A program made the position numbers and the translations under genes. Of a stretch of DNA of 64,000 nt, positions 41,229 to 48,325 are shown piece by piece. Position 1 is the first letter of the stretch; every line of letters begins with the position of its first letter. The DNA is from Pelagicoccus mobilis (GTDB taxonomy: Bacteria > Verrucomicrobiota > Verrucomicrobiia > Opitutales > Opitutaceae), in contig NZ_JAENIL010000045.1 of assembly GCF_016595505.1 (NCBI RefSeq), positions 1 through 64,000 on the forward strand. Reading direction: 5' to 3'. The notes below the pieces were generated by a model. It had not been told where the DNA came from and searched no databases. It worked only from the letters and a program-made list of their open reading frames with translations.

Positions 41229-42735
41229 TTTGTTTGGGGCGTTGGGCTTTGGCTTCGGGGAGGGAGCGGAGGTGGACTTTAATTTCTGCTATGATGTCGG
41301 GACGTTCGGTGGCTATGTTCTTGGTTTCAAGAGGGTCGTCACGGTAATCGTAAAGTTCGTAATCCGCTGTACTTTCGGGGGCACCAGGCTCTTTCCATTC
41401 CACGAGGCGATAGCGTTCTGTACGGAGAGCGCGTCCAATCATTCGCTTGTCTTGGGGGCCGCGCGGATAGGCGTGGTAGGCGTATGGTTTGGAAGGCTTG
41501 CTTGGGTCTTTAAGTGTATCCGCTAAGCTGTGACCATCGAATGGTTGGGGAACGGTTGCCGCGGGGGGAGGAAGATTCGCGAGAGCAGCGAGAGTGGGGT
41601 AGACGTCAACGGTTTCGGCGAGGGCTTTGGTTTGGCTCCCAGGGGGAGTGACGCCGGGGGCGGAGAAAATGAGAGGGATGCGGTTGGCTTGTTCGTAATT
41701 GCTGTGCTTGGTCCACGAACCATGGTCACCGAGGTGGAAGCCATGGTCGGACCAGAGGACGACGATGGTATTGTCGGTAAGTTCCAGTTCGTCGAGGGCG
41801 GTGAGTACGCGGCCGATCTGGGCGTCCATGTAGCTCGTGGACGCATAGTATCCATGAATCAGTGACTTCTGCAGGCTCGGCGCAAGCGGTGCTTTGTCGA
41901 ACTCTGGGACTGGGGTGTACTGGGCCAGTTCGCCATAGCCTTTGTGGGCGTAGGTCGGAGCGCCTTTCGGGCGTTCGCGATAGGCGGCGAGCTCGAGCTT
42001 TTCTTTATCATAGAGCTCCCAGTACTTTGCGGGAGCGGTGAAGGGCATGTGTGGCTTGGTGAAGCCGAGTGCGAGGAAGAAGGGCTGATCATCTTGGGCG
42101 TAATCCTTGAGGCGTTCTATCCCAACGTCGGCGATGCGACCGTCTGAGTAGGCGTTGTCGGCGACGTCGGCCTTTTCCCATGCGGCTCCGCGTGGGAGTT
42201 CTCGGTTGGGTTTTCCGGTTTTCGCATTGGTGAAGTAGGCTTCCTCGCGAGTGAGCTGACCTTTGGTGCTTTCTTCTAGTAGATATTCTACGACCGGTTC
42301 GAAGTGGTAGTCTTCGGTCCATGACGCAGTGTCGTCGGTGTTTCCGTGCCCGACGTGGTAGACTTTTCCTACGGCTGCGGTGCTGTAGCCGTGTTTTGCG
42401 AAGAACTGGGGCATGGTTACCGCATCAGGGTACGCTTTGCGGAAATTGAGGCCGAGCGTGTAGAGACCGGTGGAAGTGGAGCGAGCTCCCAGCATGAGGT
42501 TGTTGCGGGAGGGGGCACAGACCGCTTGATTACAATAGGCGAGCTCGAAGAGGGTGCCGCGGGAAGCCAGCTTGTCGATGTGAGGCGTTACCGCGACTTT
42601 GTCGCCATATGCTCCGATGGCCGGTTTCAAATCGTCTACCAGAAGTAGGAGGACATTCGGTCGTTTTTCGGCGGCAGTTGCCGTGTTCAGTCCGAGGCAG
42701 AGGGTTGCCAAGCCTAGTAGCAAAGTAGGTTTCAT
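41224..42735 (-). CDS. secreted S1 sulfatase (iduronate-2-sulfatase-like)
   Basis: A 503-residue sulfatase with a signal peptide (MKPTLLLGLATLCLGLNTATA). PNVLLLLVDDLKPAIGAYGD and NQAVCAPSRNNLMLGARS (formylglycine Cys near 73) with LGLNFRKAYPDAVTMPQFFAKHGYSTAAVGKVYH resemble human iduronate-2-sulfatase-type S1 enzymes, as does FFLALGFTKPHMPFTAPAKYWELYD and VVLWSDHGFHLGDHGSWTKHSNYE. It would act on sulfated uronic or galactose residues outside the cytoplasm. It is divergent from the GH4 gene, and the shared 271-bp region has three copies of a candidate operator. It ends QR-stop, the TAG coming from a repeat. Confidence 0.93.
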   Translation of the reverse strand: MKPTLLLGLATLCLGLNTATAAEKRPNVLLLLVDDLKPAIGAYGDKVAVTPHIDKLASRGTLFELAYCNQAVCAPSRNNLMLGARSTSTGLYTLGLNFRKAYPDAVTMPQFFAKHGYSTAAVGKVYHVGHGNTDDTASWTEDYHFEPVVEYLLEESTKGQLTREEAYFTNAKTGKPNRELPRGAAWEKADVADNAYSDGRIADVGIERLKDYAQDDQPFFLALGFTKPHMPFTAPAKYWELYDKEKLELAAYRERPKGAPTYAHKGYGELAQYTPVPEFDKAPLAPSLQKSLIHGYYASTSYMDAQIGRVLTALDELELTDNTIVVLWSDHGFHLGDHGSWTKHSNYEQANRIPLIFSAPGVTPPGSQTKALAETVDVYPTLAALANLPPPAATVPQPFDGHSLADTLKDPSKPSKPYAYHAYPRGPQDKRMIGRALRTERYRLVEWKEPGAPESTADYELYDYRDDPLETKNIATERPDIIAEIKVHLRSLPEAKAQRPKQR

Positions 42736-42796
42736 AGATGGGGTAAGTGTATCTTTGAGCTGGCGAAGCGGTTGGTTGGGCTTGCCATCAATTGGA

Positions 42797-42895
42797 ACTC
42801 TCGAAAACGAAAGTCGGTTTCAAAGAAGAACTCTTTTACTTTCAAAAACGAGAAAAAATGAAATAAAAACGAATAAGACTTGCAAAAACAGAAGC
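42797..42895. promoter_or_regulatory. three candidate operators between sulfatase and GH4 genes
   Basis: Three related 18-bp sites at 42797 (ACTCTCGAAAACGAAAGT), 42838 (ACTTTCAAAAACGAGAAA) and 42878 (ACTTGCAAAAACAGAAGC), 41 and 40 bases apart, close to four helical turns. They match the palindrome ACTTTCGACATCGAAAGT at 54710. Probably bound by a local regulator, most likely the IclR-type protein at 53217; not proven. Confidence 0.5.
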
Positions 42896-43006
42896 AAAAG
42901 AGAGTCTGAGTATCGATTCGTGAGCGTCAGGATCATCGTATCCTGTGCGAATAGACTACCCCCTTTCTCCAGAACCCTAATCTAGCCCGTTGCTGGGCAA
43001 TGCTTT

Positions 43007-44494
43007 ATGTCATTCAAAGTCGTTTTCATTGGAGCCGGAAGCATCGGCTTCACACGTAAGATCGTTCAGGATCTCCTAGGTGTCCCCGAATTCCGGGACA
43101 TCGAGATCGCGTTTACGGATATCAATCCCGAGAACCTCGATATGGTGACGCAGCTGTGTCAGCGCGACATCGATCACAATGGTTTGCCGATCAAAATCCA
43201 AAGCACTCTCGATCGCCGTGAGGCTCTACGAAATGCTCGCTATGTGTTGACTGTAGTTCGCGTAGGTGGGCTCGATGCCTTCCAGCACGATGTGGATATC
43301 CCGATGAAGTACGGGGTCGATCAGTGCGTAGGCGATACGCTTTGTGCAGGCGGTTTGATGTACGCTCAGCGTGGAATCCCTGTGATGCTCGATATTTGCC
43401 AGGACTTATTGGAGGTCGGCGAGCCAGGTGCGATGATTTTCAATTACGCCAACCCGATGGCGATGATGACTTGGGCGGCCAACACCTATGGTGGTGTTCA
43501 GACAATAGGACTTTGCCATGGTGTGCAGAATGGACACAAGCTGATGGCGGAGGCCTACGGACTGCCGCAGGAGGAAATCGATATCATCTGTGCTGGAATT
43601 AATCACCAGACTTGGTATTTGGATATCAAGCACAAGGGTGAAGATATTCGTGGCGATTTGCTGAAGGCCTTAGAAGCTCATCCTCGCATCAGCGAAGAGG
43701 AGAAAGTCCGCATCGATGTGTTGAAGCGTTTTGGCTACTTCTCAACCGAGTCGAATGGCCACTTGAGCGAGTACTTGCCTTGGTACCGTAAGCGGGCCAG
43801 TGAATTGAACGATTGGATTTCTCTAGATAAATGGATACACGGCGAATCCGGTGGTTATCTGCGTGTGTGCACCGAAGGTCGCAACTGGTTCAAGACTGAC
43901 TTTCCGTATTGGATGTCGGAGCCGCCAGCTCCTTATAGTCCGAACAATCGTGGTATTGAGCATGGCTCATACATTATCGAAGGTTTGGAAACGGGCCGCG
44001 TTTACCGTGGGCACTTTAATGTGCCGAATAATGGAATCATTTCGAATCTGCCGGATGACGCGATTATCGAAGCTCCTGGATACGTGGATCGCAATGGTAT
44101 CTCGATGCCAACAGTGGGTGACTTGCCACTCGGTTGTGCGGCGATCTGCCAGCAGAGTGTCGACGTACAGCGCCTCGGCGTTTTGGCTGCGGTCAATGGT
44201 GACGATGAGTTGCTCCGCCAAGCGATGATTTTGGATCCGCTGGTGGGGGCTGTTTGTACGCCGCCCGAAGCGTGGCAGATGACCGATGAGATGCTGGTCG
44301 CTCTTGCAGACTGGATGCCTCAGTACAAGGAAGCTATTGTTGGAGCGAAGGAGCGTCTGGCGGATGCTGAGAATTTGCTTCCTACGAAGGATGGATACAA
44401 AGGGGCAGCCCGTTTGAAGACCCGTAGTGTGGAGGAGTTAGCTGAGGATAAGGAGTCGATCCGAGCTCTCGCTACCAAGCACGATAAAGGGTAA
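43007..44494 (+). CDS. cytoplasmic GH4 family alpha-galactosidase-like enzyme
   Basis: A 495-residue enzyme without a signal peptide. FKVVFIGAGSIGFTRKIVQDLL is the NAD-binding Rossmann start of GH4, FNYANPMAMMTWAANTYGG the conserved Asn-Pro region, and GLCHGVQNG with ICAGINHQTWYL give the metal ligands Cys near 170 and His near 200. GH4 enzymes need NAD+ and a divalent metal and work through a 3-keto intermediate with beta-elimination. The length and motifs fit the alpha-galactosidase (MelA) or alpha-glucuronidase branch. It likely hydrolyses imported oligosaccharides; the GH27-like gene at 54878 fits an alpha-galactoside theme. Three operator-like sites lie upstream and a terminator downstream. 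Confidence 0.92.
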   Translation: MSFKVVFIGAGSIGFTRKIVQDLLGVPEFRDIEIAFTDINPENLDMVTQLCQRDIDHNGLPIKIQSTLDRREALRNARYVLTVVRVGGLDAFQHDVDIPMKYGVDQCVGDTLCAGGLMYAQRGIPVMLDICQDLLEVGEPGAMIFNYANPMAMMTWAANTYGGVQTIGLCHGVQNGHKLMAEAYGLPQEEIDIICAGINHQTWYLDIKHKGEDIRGDLLKALEAHPRISEEEKVRIDVLKRFGYFSTESNGHLSEYLPWYRKRASELNDWISLDKWIHGESGGYLRVCTEGRNWFKTDFPYWMSEPPAPYSPNNRGIEHGSYIIEGLETGRVYRGHFNVPNNGIISNLPDDAIIEAPGYVDRNGISMPTVGDLPLGCAAICQQSVDVQRLGVLAAVNGDDELLRQAMILDPLVGAVCTPPEAWQMTDEMLVALADWMPQYKEAIVGAKERLADAENLLPTKDGYKGAARLKTRSVEELAEDKESIRALATKHDKG

Positions 44495-44502
44495 AAGTAT
44501 TT

Positions 44503-44586
44503 TGGATACGATTGTATCCATTGTTTGTTTGTAGTTCTAGTTAAGGTTTGAGCGGGGCGTCTGTAGGGGACGTCCCGCTTTTCTTT
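44503..44586 (+). terminator. terminator region after the GH4 gene
   Basis: A weak hairpin TGGATAC-GATT-GTATCCA (44503-44520) is followed by a strong one: AGCGGGGCGTC (44551-44561) pairs with GACGTCCCGCT (44569-44579) with one G-T pair, then TTTTC. Confidence 0.8.
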
Positions 44587-44601
44587 GTTTGGAACTACTA
44601 A

Positions 44602-44718
44602 CAGGATCCCGGCTTTGCCGGGGCAGGATCAGCCTGTGGCTGAGCAGGAATTTTGGGGATGTTGTTTTGTTTTTACACCTGTTCGCGAAGCCATCCTGTT
44701 CGCCGGAGGCGATCCCTG
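44602..44718. repeat. cluster of CAGGATC-stem-CAGG hairpins in both orientations
   Basis: Plus strand, sharing CAGG: CAGGATC, stem CCGGC/GCCGG, loop TTT; then CAGGATC, stem AGCC/GGCT, loop TGT, GAGCAGG (44602-44648). Minus strand at 44679-44718: GGATC, stem CGCC/GGCG, loop TCC, GAACAGG, and a degenerate unit. Lies between the GH4 terminator and the next stop codon. Confidence 0.78.
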
Positions 44719-44738
44719 TAATTGATTGGCGGCGTTGC

Positions 44739-44764
44739 GGCGGTCTGGGCCAGACCGCCCTACC
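44739..44764 (-). repeat. GGTAGGGCGG hairpin carrying a stop codon
   Basis: Perfect 9-bp stem GGCGGTCTG (44739-44747) / CAGACCGCC (44751-44759), loop GGC, GGTAG foot supplying the TAG stop of the DUF1080 gene. One base from the copy at 10829-10854. Confidence 0.85.
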
Positions 44765-45494
44765 TTAATTCTTCGATCTTGATGTTGCGGTAGAAGAGTT
44801 CGGCTCCTTCGGCTTGGAGGAGGATGGGGCCTTTTGTGAGGGGTACCCATTCTTTTGACTCTTCGTCGAAGTGCTTCATGTCTTTGGCTTCGTTGACGAG
44901 GCGGTCGTTGACGAAGAATTTGGCATGGTCACCGTCGATCTCTAGGACGACTTTGTTCCAGCCGGGTACTTCCCAGCAGTAGGCGCGATGGAAGCGGGCG
45001 AAGCGTGGTTTGAGACCGCCGCGAGTAACTTCGGTGCCTTTGGGCGAGTAGTTGCGGATCACGTTTTGTACAGTGGAGGTGGCTTGGGAACCGATGATCC
45101 ATAGATCTCCTGTGTCACCTTCTTGAATCTGGCACTCGACGGAGTCGGGCCACATCTTGACTTCGCCATGAAGGTGAAAGCAGATGCCGGCATCGCGGAC
45201 GAAGTCATCGCGGGGGATGAATTTCTTTTCGCCCCATTTGTACTCGAGAGTGAGGCGATAGCGGCTGTATCCGTTTTCTGTGACAAGTCCGGCGTAAAGT
45301 TGCTTGGAGTTGTGCTCTTGAGTGGGGTAGACGTGGACTACACCGTTTTCGTAGGAGAAGATGTCTTGTTTTTCAACTCGCCCTTGATCGGCGATGGCGA
45401 CGTACCAACCCTCTGGGAGTTCGTTTGCGGTAGCGAAGGAGAATAGAAGGGAGAGGAGTGTAGAGTGTAGAGTGATGAATTTGAAAAGGGACAT
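44760..45494 (-). CDS. secreted DUF1080 protein (3-keto-glycoside hydrolase-like)
   Basis: About 244 residues, start at 45494 (MSLFKFITLHSTLLSLLFSFATA, signal peptide); the longer upstream frame is basic and improbable. The DUF1080/PF06439 concanavalin-like fold is seen in YAGLVTENGYSRYRLTLEYKWGEKKF, DAGICFHLHGEVKMWPDSVECQIQEGDTGDLWIIGS, WNKVVLEIDGDHAKFFVNDRLVNEAKDM and GPILLQAEGAELFYRNIKIEEL. It is a second member beside 35347-36213, sharing VECQIQEGD-type and AEGAELFYRNIKI segments. It probably hydrolyses 3-keto-glycosides or binds oligosaccharides outside the cytoplasm. It ends LR-stop, with TAG from a GGTAGGGC hairpin. Confidence 0.85.
   Translation of the reverse strand: MSLFKFITLHSTLLSLLFSFATANELPEGWYVAIADQGRVEKQDIFSYENGVVHVYPTQEHNSKQLYAGLVTENGYSRYRLTLEYKWGEKKFIPRDDFVRDAGICFHLHGEVKMWPDSVECQIQEGDTGDLWIIGSQATSTVQNVIRNYSPKGTEVTRGGLKPRFARFHRAYCWEVPGWNKVVLEIDGDHAKFFVNDRLVNEAKDMKHFDEESKEWVPLTKGPILLQAEGAELFYRNIKIEELR
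45440..45474 (-). repeat. heptanucleotide array in signal-peptide codons
   Basis: Five 7-nt units on the minus strand, two of them identical (CACTCTA, CACTCTA, CACTCCT, CTCCCTT, CTATTCT), inside the DUF1080 signal peptide. Confidence 0.72.
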
Positions 45495-45567
45495 CGTGTT
45501 GGATGAGGTTGGGTGTCGGTTGAACCGCCGAGGGGCCGATTGGCGCTGATTGGTTAGGTTGTGGAAT

Positions 45568-45624
45568 GGCCGCTGGGGACCCGCCTTCGCATGAAGCTTC
45601 GGAGGGCGCGCAATGGCCGCTACC
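45568..45624 (-). repeat. nested GGTAGCGGCC repeat with internal insert
   Basis: The halves GGCCGCTGGGGA and GGCCGCTACC of the compact hairpin at 12024-12049 are separated by CCCGCCTTCGCATGAAGCTT plus CGGAGGGC. A near-identical composite lies at 49984-50040. It follows directly after the TAA of the GH43 gene. Confidence 0.8.
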
Positions 45625-45625
45625 T

Positions 45626-46624
45626 TTAGGGGGTGAAGGGGCCGGCGAGGGTGAGGTGGTTTCCGTTGTCTTGGAGCTTGAAGAGGCGGGGGCGTTCTTG
45701 TTCGCCGCCGTTGGGTTGGTGGAGAGTGATGACTAACTGGCCCTCGAACGTTTTGAAGATCATGCCGTGGCCGCCGTCTTTGGTGAAGAGAGCGGGTTCG
45801 ATCTGTATCCAAGGTCCGGCTATTTTGCCGGATTCGGAACGAGCTTGGATGAGGGCGTAACCTTCAGGGCCGAAGGTGGACCAGATCATGATGAGCTCGT
45901 CCGTCTTGGTGTGATAGATGAAGTTTCCGTCTGTGACATAGCCGTGGTACTTGAGGCCGAGTTCTTTCATGCTTTTCACCCAGGACAAGGATTTGGCGGT
46001 GAACATGGTCTTGGGCTCGCCGGCGAGAGCACTGAGGTCGTCGGTTAGGGGAGCGTAGTCGATGGTACCGTCTTCAGTTTCGGCCCACTCGTGGCAGTAG
46101 ATGAAATAGGGTATACCGTCCTCAACCCAAAGGGATCCGTCCAGGCACATCTGGTTTGGGGGAGTTTGGGAATCTTCGGAGATGGGCTCGAAGGGACCGA
46201 GAGGGCCATTGTTGGAGCGAAGGATTTGGGTACCTCGTTTCCATTGAGGGGCACCGCTTGCAGGTGGTTCGCGTAGAGTCTCGTGACTAGTGAAGGTGAC
46301 GAAGAGGTAGTACTTTCCTTGATACTTATGAACTTCGGGAGCCCAGACCATTTGGCGTCCCCAAAAGTCATCGGGTAGCGTGAGGACGCTATGAGGTCGG
46401 GACCAGTTGACGAGGTCTTTGCTGACGTAGGCTTCGACGCCTTGGTCGTTGGGATCTTCGCGGTCGAGGCGGTTGGCTTTCTGGGCGTAGAGGTAGTAGA
46501 GACCCGTGTCGTCGTCGGCGACGATGAAGGGATCTCGGACGCGGAGGTCGGTGAGTTTAAGGGAATCGGCTGAGGCGAGTGTGGAAATCACGAGGAGGAG
46601 AGCTGGGATAATTGGGAGTCTCAT
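45626..46624 (-). CDS. secreted GH43-like glycosidase
   Basis: About 332 residues; start at 46624 (MRLPIIPALLLVISTLASA) with a signal peptide. A GH43 propeller: LTDLRVRDPFIVADDDTGLYYLYAQ with the likely base Asp in RDPF, VEAYVSKDLVNWSRPH, MVWAPEVHKYQGKYYLFVTFTS, LDGSLWVEDGIPYFIYCHEW and GGHGMIFKTFEGQLVITLHQPNG. No extra C-terminal domain. It is not especially close to the GH43 pair at 9.7-12 kb. It probably releases a terminal sugar from the glycan in the periplasm or outside. It lies between a DUF1080 and a sulfatase gene in one direction. Confidence 0.87.
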   Translation of the reverse strand: MRLPIIPALLLVISTLASADSLKLTDLRVRDPFIVADDDTGLYYLYAQKANRLDREDPNDQGVEAYVSKDLVNWSRPHSVLTLPDDFWGRQMVWAPEVHKYQGKYYLFVTFTSHETLREPPASGAPQWKRGTQILRSNNGPLGPFEPISEDSQTPPNQMCLDGSLWVEDGIPYFIYCHEWAETEDGTIDYAPLTDDLSALAGEPKTMFTAKSLSWVKSMKELGLKYHGYVTDGNFIYHTKTDELIMIWSTFGPEGYALIQARSESGKIAGPWIQIEPALFTKDGGHGMIFKTFEGQLVITLHQPNGGEQERPRLFKLQDNGNHLTLAGPFTP

Positions 46625-46645
46625 TGTTGGATGTGTTTTGTTTAA

Positions 46646-46709
46646 CATCGTGGCTTTGCCACTGGATCGGAGCGGAGCTCCGGCAGGATCCAGCCTTTGG
46701 CTGGGCAGG
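46646..46709 (+). repeat. three tandem CAGGATC-type hairpin units
   Basis: Stems GTGGC/GCCAC (loop TTT), GGAGC/GCTCC (loop GGA) and CAGCC/GGCTG (loop TTT), linked by TGGATC and CAGGATC and ending GGCAGG. The three stems differ in sequence but all pair perfectly over 5 bp. Confidence 0.8.
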
Positions 46710-46728
46710 TTTTTATATGCGAATATTA

Positions 46729-48225
46729 CTATGGTGTCTGGATGTCGGACTTGGAGATCCAGGGTGGGGTTTGAGCTTGGCCGGTGGTGTAGCGTTCGTA
46801 GAAGCCTTGGTAGCGTTCGTCGGCGTAGGGGTAGTTGTCGAACGTATCTCCGTTGCCGAACATGCGGGGGTCGCCTTCGGTTTTTAGAGTATCCAGGAGT
46901 TTGGTACGGAGACTCTTTTTGACCTTTTCGTGGTCTGCGTCAGAGGCGAGATTGTGGAGGCAGTTGCGATCGCTGGAGAGGTGGTAGAGCTCTTCGCCGA
47001 CGCGTTTGCCGAAGGCCCATTCCCAGAAGTGGTGGCGTTCAGGGGTGTTGCGGCCTTCGAGGATGGTTGTTTTGGTGGGACTTGTGTCGCAGTTTGGGTA
47101 TCCCGTTTCCGGATTTCCGGCGGGCCAGCGATCGGGTTCGAAATTGATGATGTAGAGGAGATCGTCTTCCACGATGCCGCGGATGGGATAGCCGACGTCC
47201 TTGGGACGTCCAATGTCGTGGCGTTCTTTGCCGATGAGGACAAAATCGCGTGGCCAGTCTGATGCGTTGTTTTCGAAGAGGGGACGAAGAGAGTGACCGG
47301 TGAGGGACTCCATGCCGGTTGTCGATGGATCGATGCCGGCGTAGTCGAGGAAGGTGGGTGCGAGGTCGATGAAACTGAGGTAATCGTGGACTTCGCGTTG
47401 CGGGGATTTGATTCCACCCGGGAAGGAGATCGCCATGGGGAGGCGGTTGGCGAAGTCGTAGGCTTGGCCTTTGATGCGGGGGAAGGGCATCCCGTTGTCG
47501 GCGGTGACGACTACGATGGTGTTCTCAAGTTCACCGATCGCTTCAAGCTTAGCCAGCATCTTGGAAAGGTGGCTATCGAAGTATTCGAGTGCGAAGGCGT
47601 GGTCGATCATGTCATGGCGAACACGTTCGTCATCAGGCCAGAAGGGAGGCACCGTCTTTAGATCTTCGACACGTTTTTTGCCAACTTTGGAACCGGACTG
47701 ATACTCGTAGGGGCGGTGGGGTTCGTTACCGCCGTACCAGAAGAAGAAGGGCTGCTCGTCATTGCGGTCGGTTAGGAAGTCCTCGAAGTTGGCAGCGTAG
47801 TCGCAAGGGGAGATGCAGCTGGTGGGAGGCGTGAGGGTGCGGGCTTGGTAGGCCGGGCCGATGACATCGCGTGGCGAACCGTCTGCGTGACGGGCTTCGC
47901 CTGGGCCCCAGCCTTTGCCGGTGTAGCCGACGTGGTATCCGTTTTCAGTGAGAGTGTCGGTGACGGACTTGTATTTGTGGGGAAAGTTGCACCAATGGTT
48001 GGCAGCTTCTTCGAGTTGCCAGGAGTTGCGGCCGGTTAGGATCGCGGCACGGGAGGGGGCGCACTTGGCGTTGGGCGTGTAGGCTCGGTGGAAGAGGAGA
48101 CCGTTCTGGGCGACGGAATCGAAGGCGGGTGTGTTCACCCAGTCGCAGCCGTAGGCGGACGCGAAGGGGTAGGAGGCGTCGTCGGCGAGGGCGAATAGGA
48201 TGTTGGGGCGTTTGTTAGGTGGCAC
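46729..48225 (-). CDS. S1 sulfatase without signal peptide (sulfamidase-like)
   Basis: A 498-residue sulfatase read from a GTG at 48225; an in-frame GTG nine codons upstream is possible, but neither gives a signal peptide. RPNILFALADDASYPFASAYGCDWVNTP and NAKCAPSRAAILTGRNSWQLEEAANHWCNFP (formylglycine Cys near 55) resemble heparan N-sulfatase (sulfamidase)-type S1 enzymes. YTGKGWGPG, FFFWYGGNEPHRPYEYQSG and VVVTADNGMPFPRIKGQAYDFANRLPM complete the site. The enzyme appears cytoplasmic although its neighbours are secreted; a missed non-standard start with a signal peptide cannot be excluded. It removes sulfate from a sugar, possibly a sulfamido or 6-O group by analogy. Confidence 0.88.
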   Translation of the reverse strand: MPPNKRPNILFALADDASYPFASAYGCDWVNTPAFDSVAQNGLLFHRAYTPNAKCAPSRAAILTGRNSWQLEEAANHWCNFPHKYKSVTDTLTENGYHVGYTGKGWGPGEARHADGSPRDVIGPAYQARTLTPPTSCISPCDYAANFEDFLTDRNDEQPFFFWYGGNEPHRPYEYQSGSKVGKKRVEDLKTVPPFWPDDERVRHDMIDHAFALEYFDSHLSKMLAKLEAIGELENTIVVVTADNGMPFPRIKGQAYDFANRLPMAISFPGGIKSPQREVHDYLSFIDLAPTFLDYAGIDPSTTGMESLTGHSLRPLFENNASDWPRDFVLIGKERHDIGRPKDVGYPIRGIVEDDLLYIINFEPDRWPAGNPETGYPNCDTSPTKTTILEGRNTPERHHFWEWAFGKRVGEELYHLSSDRNCLHNLASDADHEKVKKSLRTKLLDTLKTEGDPRMFGNGDTFDNYPYADERYQGFYERYTTGQAQTPPWISKSDIQTP

Positions 48226-48269
48226 AGGATTGGTTGCGGGGGTGTTTGCCCACGAATGTTTGGATCGGA

Positions 48270-48316
48270 ATGTTCGCTAAATGGGCGAACATGATAGGAA
48301 GCGTCTGATGACGCTT
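48270..48316. repeat. two adjacent perfect hairpins
   Basis: ATGTTCGC (48270-48277) / GCGAACAT (48285-48292), then AAGCGTC-TGAT-GACGCTT (48299-48316). They lie between two minus-strand sulfatase genes and lack a T-run, so they look like repeats rather than a terminator. Confidence 0.55.
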
Positions 48317-48325
48317 GAGGGGGGA

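Noticed and set aside
44602-46709. Possible CRISPR array suggested by spaced CAGG repeats
   Set aside because: Units are about 20 bases, each with its own internal palindrome and no spacers of constant length; no cas genes are present.
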